The position numbers were made by a program, and so were the translations under genes. From assembly GCA_963728925.1 (NCBI GenBank), contig CAVSMB010000029.1, positions 310,001-374,000 on the forward strand: DNA of 64,000 nt, read 5' to 3'. Origin of the DNA: JBBPZA01 sp963728925 (GTDB lineage: Bacteria > Actinomycetota > Thermoleophilia > Solirubrobacterales > Solirubrobacteraceae). Of the stretch, positions 24,865-33,036 are shown piece after piece (position 1 is the first letter of the stretch; every line of letters starts with the position of its first letter). The notes under the pieces are model-generated. The model saw nothing but the letters and a program-made list of their open reading frames with translations, had not been told where the DNA came from and ran no database searches.

Positions 24865-26352
24865 TTGACCCATCGCTCCACCCGCGGCGCCGTCGCCGCC
24901 GGCCACCCGCTCACCGCGCAGGCCGGCGCCCGCGTGCTGCGCGAGGGTGGCAACGCGGTCGACGCGGCGGTCGCCGCGATGGCGGTCTCGTTCGTCGTCG
25001 AGCCGCTGCTGACCGGGCTGGGTGCCGGCGGCTACATGCTCGTGGTGCCGCCCTCGGGCAAGGCGCTGCTGCTCGACTTCTTCGTCGAGGCGCCCGGTCG
25101 CGGAGCCGACCCCGGGGCGCGCGTGGAGCTCGTGCCGGTCGACGTGTCCTTCGGCGACGCCCACCAGATCTTCAACATCGGCCCGGCTTCGGTCGGCGCC
25201 TACGGCAACCCCGCGGGGGTGGCCGAGGCCGCGCGCCGCTTCGGGACCGTCCCGCTCGCCGAGCTCCTCGCTCCCGCCGTGGCGCTCGCCCGCGAGGGCG
25301 TCGAAGTCAACGCCCAGCAGGCCTATATCGTCGGCATCCTCGGGGGGATCTGCCTCGCCAGGCCGGAGACCCGGGCCATCTTCGCCCCACACGGACGGCT
25401 GCTGCTCGAGGGCGACGTGCTGCGCAACCCCGAGCTCGGCGATGCGCTCGAGCGCCTCGGCCGCGAGGGCGCCGCGCCCTTCTACGTCGGCGACCTCGCG
25501 AGGGCCGTGGTCTCGCGGGTGGCCGAGCTCGGCGGGATGCTCACCGCCCGCGACCTCGAGGCCTACGAGGTCGTCGTGCGCGAGCCGGTGCACACGCGCT
25601 ACCGCGGGCGCGACGTGCTCTCCAACCCGCCGCCCAGCGCGGGCGGCATCCTCGTCGCCTACGCGCTCGCGCTGCTCGAGCTTGCCGCCGGCGCGCCGGA
25701 CGCCGAGCGGCTCGTCGAGGCGATGGAGGCGTCGCAGGCCCAGCGCACTCCCGAGTTCCTCGAGGGCCTCGCGGATCCCGGCTTCCAGGAGCGCTTCCTC
25801 GCCTCGCGGCTCGGCTCGACCACCCACATCTCGGTGCTCGACGCCGACGGCTGGGCGTGCTCGGTGACGTGCTCCAACGGCGAGGGCTCGGGTCTCGTCG
25901 CTCCGGGGACCGGCCTTCACCTCAACAACATGATGGGAGAGCAGGACCTCAATCCGCTGGGCTTCCACCGCCATCCTCCCGGGCGTCGCATGCCGAGCAT
26001 GATGGCCCCGACCATGGTGGTGGGCGCCGGCAGCGCCGAGCTCGTGCTGGGCAGCGGCGGCTCCAACCGCATTCGCTCGGCCGTGCTGCAGACCCTGATC
26101 GGCGTGCTCGACCGTGGGCTCGCCGTCGACGCCGCCGTGGACGCGCCCCGGCTGCACTTCGAGGAGGGCGTCGTCTACCTCGAGCCGGGCATCGACACGA
26201 GCGGGCTCGAGCGCGCGGGCCGGGCGATCGCCCGCTTCGGCGCGCTCAACCTGTTCTTCGGCGGCGTGCACGCGGTTCGCCGCGACCCGGCGACCGGCGA
26301 GCTCACCGGCGCGGGCGACCCTCGGCGCGGCGGCGCGGTCGCCCTCGCGTGA
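24865..26352 (+). CDS. gamma-glutamyltransferase family protein
   Basis: 495 residues from a TTG start. Ntn-hydrolase fold: GAVAAGHPLTAQAGARVLREGGNAVDAAVAA at the N-terminus is the family signature, and the autocleavage site is at STTHISVLDADG, where the Thr becomes the N-terminal nucleophile of the small subunit. GSGGSNRIRSAVLQ matches the substrate-binding loop. No signal peptide follows the TTG, so the enzyme appears cytoplasmic, unlike E. coli Ggt. It may act on glutathione-like or other gamma-glutamyl compounds; actinobacteria often lack glutathione, so the substrate is open. Confidence 0.85.
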   Translation: MTHRSTRGAVAAGHPLTAQAGARVLREGGNAVDAAVAAMAVSFVVEPLLTGLGAGGYMLVVPPSGKALLLDFFVEAPGRGADPGARVELVPVDVSFGDAHQIFNIGPASVGAYGNPAGVAEAARRFGTVPLAELLAPAVALAREGVEVNAQQAYIVGILGGICLARPETRAIFAPHGRLLLEGDVLRNPELGDALERLGREGAAPFYVGDLARAVVSRVAELGGMLTARDLEAYEVVVREPVHTRYRGRDVLSNPPPSAGGILVAYALALLELAAGAPDAERLVEAMEASQAQRTPEFLEGLADPGFQERFLASRLGSTTHISVLDADGWACSVTCSNGEGSGLVAPGTGLHLNNMMGEQDLNPLGFHRHPPGRRMPSMMAPTMVVGAGSAELVLGSGGSNRIRSAVLQTLIGVLDRGLAVDAAVDAPRLHFEEGVVYLEPGIDTSGLERAGRAIARFGALNLFFGGVHAVRRDPATGELTGAGDPRRGGAVALA

Positions 26353-26365
26353 GCCGTCGCGGGCC

Positions 26366-27493
26366 TCAGCGCTTCTGGCCGACCGTCGGTAGGAAGGCGC
26401 GCAGGTCGACGCCCGCGACCGAGCGGCGGCGCTCGAGGTACTCCGCCCGCAGCCGGAAGGTGTCGCGCATCTCTCTCGTCAGGTCCGAGACGAACTCCTC
26501 GCGGTAGGCGCTGTCGTTGAGCACGGCGATCGCGTAGTACAGGCCCGAGAACGCGGCGAGGCCGACCGACAGGCGCAGCAGCTGCTCGGTGAGCACCACC
26601 TCCCGAGCGAAGACGTCGAGGGTGAGCAGCACCTTGGGAGCCTGGCCGTCGAGGAACAGGCGCTGGGTCGCCTCGTTGATGGCGACGGTCCCGAAGACGA
26701 CGAAGAAGAGCCCCACCGCCACGCTGACGATCAGCACCTGCAGCGCCTGGCTCGTGAAGAGCACCACGCCGACGTTGAGCCGCTGCCGGCGACGCAGCGG
26801 CGGCCCGTCGGTCCCGACCTCCTGCTCGAGCGAGGCGACCTCGCGCGGGAGGCGCGCGGCGAGGAACACGGCGCCGAGGGCGAGGAAGAGCCCGCCGGTG
26901 AGGGCGAGGAAGGGCACCGGCAGCGAGCCGAAGACGAGCCACATCTCCTGGGTCATCACCAGCAGCAGCGAGAACACCAGCAGCAGCGGCACCGCGCGCG
27001 CGACCACGGCCAGCGACTTGGTCAGCTCGCCCAGCACGCGCACCGCCGCCCAGCGCAGCGTGTCGACGAGCGCGTAGCCGACGATGAGGTAGACGATGCC
27101 CAGCACGAGCAGGTTGGCGACCACGGTCAGGGCGGCCTGGCGCGCCTGGCCGCCGAAGACCAGCGGCAGCAGCGCCGGGACGAGGACGAACAGCACGAGC
27201 TCGGTCTTGCCCAAGCGCTCTGGTCGTGCCGTGAAGCGCCGCCCGCGCAGGCGGTTCACGAGGCCGACGGCCGTCAGGAGGATGGCGAGGCCCCCGAGGA
27301 TGGCGAGGACGTTGGCCCACCATGCCCACTGCTCGTCGAGCGCGAGGCTGACCTCGCCGATGACCACGAGGCCGAGCAGCGGCACCGAGCGGTTGAAGAT
27401 GTCCTCCGTCGCCGAGTAGTCCTCGATGAACAGCGGCAGCCCCGCACGGCGGAAGCGGCGCTCGTAGCTCGCGAGGTCGTCCATCGCCTCCAT
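26366..27493 (-). CDS. multi-pass membrane protein of unknown function
   Basis: 375 residues with about eight hydrophobic helices (LLGLVVIGEVSLAL, ILGGLAILLTAVGLV, LVLFVLVPALLPLVF and others). The N-terminus is RAGLPLFIEDYSATEDIFNR and the C-terminus is a charged cytoplasmic tail with EYLERRRS. No transporter or enzyme signature was recognised. The stop is 13 bp from that of the gamma-glutamyltransferase gene (convergent). It is downstream of the UbiA/cyclase pair on the same strand, 41 bp away, so co-transcription is plausible. Confidence 0.7.
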   Translation of the reverse strand: MEAMDDLASYERRFRRAGLPLFIEDYSATEDIFNRSVPLLGLVVIGEVSLALDEQWAWWANVLAILGGLAILLTAVGLVNRLRGRRFTARPERLGKTELVLFVLVPALLPLVFGGQARQAALTVVANLLVLGIVYLIVGYALVDTLRWAAVRVLGELTKSLAVVARAVPLLLVFSLLLVMTQEMWLVFGSLPVPFLALTGGLFLALGAVFLAARLPREVASLEQEVGTDGPPLRRRQRLNVGVVLFTSQALQVLIVSVAVGLFFVVFGTVAINEATQRLFLDGQAPKVLLTLDVFAREVVLTEQLLRLSVGLAAFSGLYYAIAVLNDSAYREEFVSDLTREMRDTFRLRAEYLERRRSVAGVDLRAFLPTVGQKR

Positions 27494-27534
27494 TCTCGCG
27501 GGCGCGCGGGCGGAGCGTCCCCGGATCGCGCGGG

Positions 27535-28461
27535 TCAGAGGCGGTCGAGCACCACGCCGGCGCAGAGGAGCAGGCAGAAGGCCATGTGAAGCTGGGCGGT
27601 GAAGGGCGCGAGGGTCAGCAGCGACTGGTCGCCGGCACCCTGCGCGCTCAGCGCCTGGCGGGTGCGAGCGACGGCCAGCGGCACGAGCACCAGCACGAGC
27701 AGGATCCACGGGCCGAAGAGCCCCGCCGCCCAGAGGACCACCGGCGTGGCCATGGCGCCGGCCAGCGCGAAGAGGTACAGCGCTCGCGCCCGCGGGAAGC
27801 CCAGCTTGACCGCCATCGTGCGCACGCCGGCGCGACGATCGTCGTCGATGTCCGAGAGGTTGTTCCCGGCCAGCACCGCGGCGATGAGGAGCCCCGGCGC
27901 CACACCCAGCCAGAACGCCGGGGCATAGAAGGGATCACCGGTCACCGCGGTGTAGGCGCCCTGGGTGACCAACGGGCCCATGAGCAGGACGATGAGCGGA
28001 TCGCCCAGGCCGTCGTACTTGTAGGGCCGGGGACCGCCGGTGTAGAGCCAGCCGCCGAGGATCCCGACCACGCCGATGACGAGCAGCGCGGGGGTCTGCA
28101 CCAGGCAGAGGAAGATCCCCAGGGCGAAGGCGGCGGCGAACAGCCCGGCGTAGAGCCGCCGCCCCTCACCGGTCGAGAGCAGCCCGGTGGAGAACACGCG
28201 CGAGTTGTCCATCTTGTCCGGGGAGTCGACGCCGCGGGCGGCGTCCTCGACCTCGTTGCACACGTCGGTGGCGGCGTGCACCAGCGCCAGGGCGACGAGG
28301 GCGACCGGGAGCAGCCACCAGTCGGCGTCGCCATTCCCGACGGCGACCAGCGCCCCCGCCAGCCCGGGCAGCAGCGAGGTGGGTAGGTAGAGCGGCCGGG
28401 TGGCGCGGAACCAGAGCGTCAGCCGGCCGGGCGTGGGGGCGGACACGAGAGGGGCGCTCAT
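27535..28461 (-). CDS. UbiA-family prenyltransferase
   Basis: 308 residues, about nine transmembrane helices. Asp-rich motif 1 is NEVEDAARGVDSPDK and motif 2 is NNLSDIDDDRRAGVRT, the two Mg-diphosphate sites of UbiA enzymes. The sequence resembles the MenA/homogentisate-prenyltransferase branch (RATRPLYLPTSLLPGLAGA at the N-terminus). These enzymes join a polyprenyl chain to an aromatic quinone precursor. The ATG overlaps the stop of the tocopherol-cyclase-like gene as ATGA. The pair could make a prenylated quinol and cyclise it; a plain menaquinone role is the alternative. Confidence 0.85.
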   Translation of the reverse strand: MSAPLVSAPTPGRLTLWFRATRPLYLPTSLLPGLAGALVAVGNGDADWWLLPVALVALALVHAATDVCNEVEDAARGVDSPDKMDNSRVFSTGLLSTGEGRRLYAGLFAAAFALGIFLCLVQTPALLVIGVVGILGGWLYTGGPRPYKYDGLGDPLIVLLMGPLVTQGAYTAVTGDPFYAPAFWLGVAPGLLIAAVLAGNNLSDIDDDRRAGVRTMAVKLGFPRARALYLFALAGAMATPVVLWAAGLFGPWILLVLVLVPLAVARTRQALSAQGAGDQSLLTLAPFTAQLHMAFCLLLCAGVVLDRL

Positions 28462-29495
28462 CGCGCAGCGGCCTCGGTCGCACGCCGCTCGAGCTCGACA
28501 TCCACGCCCGCGACGCCACCGGTCTCCAGGCCGGCGAGGCGCGACTCGCCCTCGAAGACCAGCCGCCCGCGGCGGCGCACGACGACGCGCAGCCTCCCGG
28601 CGAGGTGCTCGAGCGCCCCCGGGACGCTGTGGCCCTCGCCGGACAGCGGGACGGGCAGCACGTGGGCGTCGCCTGGTCTGACGCTGCCGTCAACCTCGAC
28701 GCTCCAGCCCGCGCTGCGCCCGCGCAACCGCCAAGCTTCCTCGTCGACCTGCGCGTCCACCGGCGAGGTCAGCGGGTTCCCGAGCCGCACGACGGCCTCG
28801 CCGACGCGGACGACCAGCGCGGTGGCCTGCACCGTCACCGGCCCGGCCTTCACGTCGCCTCCGGCGAAGGCCACGCAGACGTCGCGACGGTCGAAGCCCT
28901 GGGCCTGGCCCCACCACCAGTGCTCCGGAAACCCGCCCGCGCCCCAGTTCTTCTCGGCGTAGACCTGGAAGCCGTCGAGGTCGATCTCCTCGCCGCCGAG
29001 CACCGCGGTCCCCCGCGCGGCGCCGCCGAGCACGTGCGGGTGCCAGTACTGGCCGAGGCCGGGGACGGCGTGGGCCGGCCCGAGCCCGCCGAACGCCCGT
29101 CGCGGCCACCGAAGGGGATCGTGCAGGCGGACGTCGAGCCGGGCATCGGCCGACAGCGCCAGCCGCACGTCGTCGGGGCCGGCTGCGAAGGCGCCCTCGC
29201 CCGCCGAGACCCCGAGGCCTCGCGGGTCGGCGAACCCTGGCCGCACGTCGGCCTCGCGCTGGAAGCCGCCGGGGTGGGCGCCGAGGGCGATCGTCGCCCA
29301 CGGGCCTCGGCGCGACTGGTTGACGCCGCACAGCGCGACGATCACGCGGCCCGACGCGACGTCGGTGAAGCGCCAGAAGTAGCCCTCCATCGCGACGCCG
29401 TGGGCGCGCCGCGGGTCGCCGAAGGGCAGGTCGGCTCCTGTCGCTCGGTAGGACCAGCGCATCCTGCGTCTTTGCCCCGTCGCGGGGCGCTTCAT
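28458..29495 (-). CDS. tocopherol cyclase-like protein
   Basis: 345 residues. Motifs diagnostic of the tocopherol cyclase (VTE1/SlrSXD1) family are visible: MEGYFWRFTD (36-45), QYWHPH (149-154), YAEKNWG (179-185) and PEHWWWGQAQGF (190-201), within an otherwise all-beta protein. Plant and cyanobacterial enzymes close the chromanol ring of tocopherol or plastochromanol. There is no signal peptide. It is translationally coupled to a UbiA prenyltransferase. An alternative start is ATG 29462. Substrate in this organism is unknown, and divergent family members may only bind lipids. Confidence 0.75.
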   Translation of the reverse strand: MKRPATGQRRRMRWSYRATGADLPFGDPRRAHGVAMEGYFWRFTDVASGRVIVALCGVNQSRRGPWATIALGAHPGGFQREADVRPGFADPRGLGVSAGEGAFAAGPDDVRLALSADARLDVRLHDPLRWPRRAFGGLGPAHAVPGLGQYWHPHVLGGAARGTAVLGGEEIDLDGFQVYAEKNWGAGGFPEHWWWGQAQGFDRRDVCVAFAGGDVKAGPVTVQATALVVRVGEAVVRLGNPLTSPVDAQVDEEAWRLRGRSAGWSVEVDGSVRPGDAHVLPVPLSGEGHSVPGALEHLAGRLRVVVRRRGRLVFEGESRLAGLETGGVAGVDVELERRATEAAAR

Positions 29496-29542
29496 GCGCG
29501 GCGGCTGACCGTGGACGGCACGTAGGCGGTACGGGGCGGGCC

Positions 29543-29548
29543 TAGACT
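29543..29548 (+). promoter_or_regulatory. -10 box (TAGACT) of the LON-domain gene
   Basis: TAGACT ends 6 nt before ATG 29555, implying a leaderless mRNA. No Shine-Dalgarno sequence is present. Confidence 0.55.
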
Positions 29549-29554
29549 TGGCCC

Positions 29555-30181
29555 ATGCAAGACGACGCAGTCCGCGACTTCCCGCTCTTCCCGCTGGGGA
29601 TCGTGGCCTTGCCGACCGAGGTCGTGCCGCTGCACATCTTCGAGGACCGCTACAAGGAGATGATCGGCGTCTGCCTCGAGCGCGACCAGGAGTTCGGCAT
29701 CGTCTGGCTCAGCGACGAAGGCTTGCGGCCTATCGGCTGCGCCTGCGAGGTGACCGAGGTCCTCGAGCGCATGGACGACGGGCGCCTGAACATCCTCACC
29801 CGCGGGACCCGCCCGTTCCGCGTGGTGGCGCGCCAGGACGACCAGCCCTACCCCGCGGGGACGATCGAGTTCCTCGAGGACCGCGAGGAGACGCCGGTGC
29901 CCGACGTCGCCGCCGACGCGCGCGAGGCCTACGCCGACCTCGTCGAGCGTGCGACCGACAAGCGGCCCGACGACGACGATCTGGAGGCGCTGAGCGCCTA
30001 CGAGATGGCGGCGACCGTCGAGTTCGGCCTCGAGGCCAAGCAGGGCCTGCTCGACCTGCGCTCGGAGACCGGCCGCCTGCGGCTCATCGCGCGCCTCTTC
30101 CGTGCCGCGGCCAAGCGCCTGGACTTCGTCGAGCGAGCGCAGGCCCGCGCGCGCTCGAACGGCAAGGTCCGCTTCGGGTAG
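29555..30181 (+). CDS. LON substrate-binding domain protein
   Basis: 208 residues, a stand-alone LON N-terminal domain. FPLFPLGIVALPTEVVPLHIFEDRYKEMI is the classic opening, followed by GTRPFRVV. The ATPase and protease parts of Lon are absent, as in the YcaL/PUA-like stand-alone group. The role is probably substrate recognition or an unknown regulatory function. It abuts the histidine-kinase remnant tail-to-tail, with no spacer. Confidence 0.88.
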   Translation: MQDDAVRDFPLFPLGIVALPTEVVPLHIFEDRYKEMIGVCLERDQEFGIVWLSDEGLRPIGCACEVTEVLERMDDGRLNILTRGTRPFRVVARQDDQPYPAGTIEFLEDREETPVPDVAADAREAYADLVERATDKRPDDDDLEALSAYEMAATVEFGLEAKQGLLDLRSETGRLRLIARLFRAAAKRLDFVERAQARARSNGKVRFG

Positions 30182-31189
30182 CTACACCCTCGCATAGCGC
30201 GGGAGCGAGGCCGCGACACGCCAGCCTCCGTCGCTCGTCGGTCCGGCCTCGAGGCTTCCACCGCACGCGCCGACGCGGGCGTGCAGGCCGTCGAGACCGC
30301 GCCCGCCGCCGTGGCCGTGGAGCTCCGGCGCGCGCTCCGACGCGACGTTGGTCACCTCGACCAGCAGGGCGCGGTCGGCACCACGGACGTGCACCGCCGC
30401 CGTGCGCCCGCTGCGTAGCGCAGCGCGTTGGTCAGGCTCTCCTGGACGACGCGATAGGCGGCCTCGACGGCGTCGGCGGGCAGGCCCTCGCGATCGCCGG
30501 AGAGGCGCAGCGACACGTCCAGTCCGCTGCCGGCCGCCCGGGCGACGAGCTCCTCGACGAGCGCGAGGTCGGGCGACGGGCCGATGGGCTCCTCGTCGGC
30601 CAGCAGCGCCACGAGCCGGCCCATGTCCTGCTCCGCCTGGCGAGCGGCCGCGGCGATCGCCCCGAAGGCCTCGGCCGTCCCCTCCGGATCGATGGCGGCC
30701 AGCCGCTCCCCGCGCCAGCCTGGACCACCATCACGCTGATCGCGTGAGCGACGATGTCGTGCCGCTCGGAGGCGATCCGGGCGCGCTCGTAGCGGACCGA
30801 GAGCTCGCTGTAGGCCTCACGCTCCTCCTCGAGCTCTCGCGCTCGCTCGGCCAGGCCGGCCGCCAGGCGCTCGCGCGAGCGAAGGCTGCGCCCGATGCCC
30901 CAGGCGGTGGCGTCAGGAGGACGTAGGGAACCAAGGCCTCGTCGATCGGGGAAGCGGTCAAGCCCGTCAGCATCGCCGCGAGGAGGGCCGCCAGCGCCGG
31001 TATCGCCGCGCGACGGTCGGTGCGCCACGCGGCTCCGAAGGCGTGGACCGGCGCAAGCCCGATCCACGCGACGAAAAGCTAGTCGCCCGCTGCCGCGCCG
31101 AGCGCCAGCGCGCCCGCGGCCGGGACCCACGCGACGGTCGGCCGGCGCCGCAGCAGGGCGAGCGCGGCGGCGATGACGGCGGTGAGCAC
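30182..31189 (-). pseudogene. NarL-type sensor histidine kinase, broken by stops and frameshifts
   Basis: Pieces of one kinase lie in order on the minus strand in different frames. The N-terminal membrane part (LTAVIAAALALLRRRP, LFVAWIGLAPVHAFGAAW) has a TAG at 31080. The HisKA_3 box ERARIASERHDIVAHAISVMVVQAGA contains the phospho-accepting His. The HATPase domain is split between GLPADAVEAAYRVVQESLTNALRYA and the closing GGRGLDGLHARVGACGGSLEAG. At least two frameshifts (near 30400 and 30720) separate them. The 5' edge meets a response-regulator remnant at 31189/31190. Confidence 0.8.
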
Positions 31190-31566
31190 AAGGACACGCC
31201 GTCGGAGCGGCTGCTCGACGCTGTGCGCGTCGCCGCGGCGGGCGAGGCGCTGATCGCACCCGCGATCACCCGGCGCCTGATCGAGCAGTTCACGCGCGGC
31301 GCGCGCCCCGCTCCGGGCGGCGTGCCGGCGGCGCTCGCCGAGCTGACCCCGCGCGAGCTCGAGGTCCTGCGGCTCATCGCGCGCGGCATGTCCAACAACG
31401 AGATCGCCTCCGAGTTGATCCTGGGCGAGAACACGATCAAGACCCACGTCGCCCGCGTGCTCTCAAAGCTCGCGCTGCGCGACCGCGTGCAGGCGGTGGT
31501 CGTCGCCACGAGACCGGGCTCGTCGAGCGCGACCTGTCCCGAGCGGACCCCGAGCCGACGGGCTGA
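31190..31566 (+). pseudogene. NarL/FixJ response regulator, receiver lost and 3' frameshift
   Basis: Starts inside the end of a receiver domain (KDTPSERLLDAVRVAAAGEALIAP), and everything before that Lys is missing. The LuxR-type HTH is intact: LTPRELEVLRLIARGMSNNEIASELILGENTIKTHVARVL. Near 31509 one base (T of an expected Tyr codon) is lost; restoring it gives the usual tail YETGLVERDL and a stop at 31564-31566. It adjoins the kinase remnant head-to-head at 31189/31190, which points to an inversion or deletion that joined two cut ends. Confidence 0.8.
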
Positions 31567-31573
31567 CGAGCGC

Positions 31574-31990
31574 TCACCGCGCCAGACCGCACACCCGCTT
31601 GGCCACATCGCGCGTGAAGGCCTGGATGCGCAGGAACGGCGCGGGCTGGGGGCGCGAGTCGTCGGCGAAGGCGACCGTGCCCTCCTCCAGGCGCACGCGG
31701 TAGCGCAGAACGGCCGCGCCCCCGGGCGGGAGCCGGCGGCCCTGCTTGGCCAGCGGCTCCAGATCGCGCTCCAGCTGGCGGGCCTCGAGCAAGTTCTCGG
31801 AGCCGAGCTCGCGCGCCGCGCCGCCGTTGCAGCGCACCGTGCTGCCGTCGTTGACGATCAGGCTGAGACGCGCGCCGGGGATCGACCCGCTGCGGGTCAC
31901 CACGAAGAGGTCCTTCGAGGGCGCGCCGCACGCGCCGAGCAGCACGGCCGAGGCCAGCAGCACACCGAGGGCCCCGACGTGACCACGCAT
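31574..31990 (-). CDS. small lipoprotein of unknown function
   Basis: 138 residues from ATG 31990. The N-terminus LGVLLASAVLLGACGAP is a lipoprotein signal peptide with lipobox LGAC. The mature part contains a beta-rich domain (LFVVTRSGSIPGARLSLIVNDGSTVRCN) with a Cys and a closing KRVCGLAR, so one disulfide is possible. Anchored outside the membrane. No family recognised. Confidence 0.7.
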   Translation of the reverse strand: MRGHVGALGVLLASAVLLGACGAPSKDLFVVTRSGSIPGARLSLIVNDGSTVRCNGGAARELGSENLLEARQLERDLEPLAKQGRRLPPGGAAVLRYRVRLEEGTVAFADDSRPQPAPFLRIQAFTRDVAKRVCGLAR

Positions 31991-32038
31991 CGACCGGCGA
32001 CCGTAGCGCGCCGCGCATGAGGAGGCGGCCGGCCGGGC

Positions 32039-32926
32039 ATGATGGGCCTCGTGAAGCCGAGCGTCGCGCTGCTGGGAACGGGGATCATGGGGACCGGAAT
32101 GGGTCGCAACCTCCTGCGCGCCGGACTGGAGGTGCGCGCCTGGAACCGCACCGCGGAACGCGCGGCACCGCTCGGTGAGGAGGGGGCGCATGTCGCCGAG
32201 ACGCCGCGCGAGGCCGCGGCTCGCGCCGACCTGGTCGTGACAATGCTCGCCGATGCCGACGCGGTGGAGCGCGTTATGTGCAACGACGACGGCGCGCTCT
32301 TCGCGATGTCAGAGGACTCGGCCTGGCTGCAGATGAGCACCGTCGGCCTCGTCGGGACCGACACGCTCGCGGCGCTCGCCGCTGAGGCCCATCTGCCCTA
32401 CGTCGACGCGCCCGTGCTCGGCACCCGTCAGCCCGCCGAGGCGGGGGAGCTCGTCATCCTCGCCTCCGGCCCGCAGGCCGCGCGCGAGCGCTGCAAGCCG
32501 GTCTTCGAAGCGGTCGGACGCCAGACGCGCTGGCTCGGCGACGCTCCCGGCGTGGCCACGAAGGCCAAGCTCGTGCTCAACAGCTGGGTGCTCGCGCTCA
32601 CGGAGGCCACGGCCGAGACGATCACGCTGGCGCGTGCGCTCGGCGTCGACCCCGAGCTGTTCCTCGAGGTCATCAAGGGCGGGCCGCTCGACGCGGCGTA
32701 CGCCCAGCTCAAGGGCCGCGCGATGATCGAGGACAAGACCCACGACGCGAGCTTCCCACTCGCCCTCGCCCGCAAAGACGCCGACCTGATCCGCGAAGCG
32801 GCCGCGGCCGAGCACCTCGCGCTCCCGTTCGTCGACGCCGTCGCCGCGCAGTTCGCCCGGGCCCAGGAGATGGGGCTCGGCGACGAGGACATGGCCGCGA
32901 CGGTCCGAGCGCTGGCCCCGAGCTGA
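32039..32926 (+). CDS. NAD(P)-dependent beta-hydroxyacid dehydrogenase
   Basis: 295 residues. The Rossmann motif VALLGTGIMGTGMGRNLLRAG with AWNRT identifies the 3-hydroxyisobutyrate dehydrogenase/tartronate semialdehyde reductase family. DAPVLGTRQPAEAGELVILASG is the substrate-binding stretch (usually DAPVSGG), and the catalytic Lys is in GVATKAKLVLNS. The altered GT in place of GG suggests a non-standard substrate, such as succinic semialdehyde or imines. Start could also be ATG 32042 or GTG 32051. It converges on the methyltransferase, with tandem 39-bp repeats between. Confidence 0.87.
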   Translation: MMGLVKPSVALLGTGIMGTGMGRNLLRAGLEVRAWNRTAERAAPLGEEGAHVAETPREAAARADLVVTMLADADAVERVMCNDDGALFAMSEDSAWLQMSTVGLVGTDTLAALAAEAHLPYVDAPVLGTRQPAEAGELVILASGPQAARERCKPVFEAVGRQTRWLGDAPGVATKAKLVLNSWVLALTEATAETITLARALGVDPELFLEVIKGGPLDAAYAQLKGRAMIEDKTHDASFPLALARKDADLIREAAAAEHLALPFVDAVAAQFARAQEMGLGDEDMAATVRALAPS

Positions 32927-32935
32927 CCGCGGCCG

Positions 32936-33036
32936 ACTGCGGCAGCCGGCCCGAGAGCCGTCCCCGCAGCCCCCACTGCGGCAGCCGGCCCGAGAGCCGT
33001 CCCCGCAGCCCCTACTGCGGCAGCCGGCCCGAGAGC
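32936..33036. repeat. 39-bp tandem repeat (2.6 copies) at the end of a methyltransferase gene
   Basis: Copies start at 32936, 32975 and 33014 with a 39-bp period; the last is cut after 23 bp. Copy 3 holds the methyltransferase stop TAG (33012-33014); at the same place copy 2 has TGG and copy 1 TCG. Each full unit contains CTGCGG and CCGCAG, which can pair as a hairpin, and GCCGGC. The array lies between convergent genes and probably terminates both. Confidence 0.85.

Noticed and set aside
27535..28461. Confident MenA assignment for the UbiA gene
   Set aside because: UbiA motifs are clear but no other men genes are nearby and the coupled partner is a cyclase, so only the family is given.
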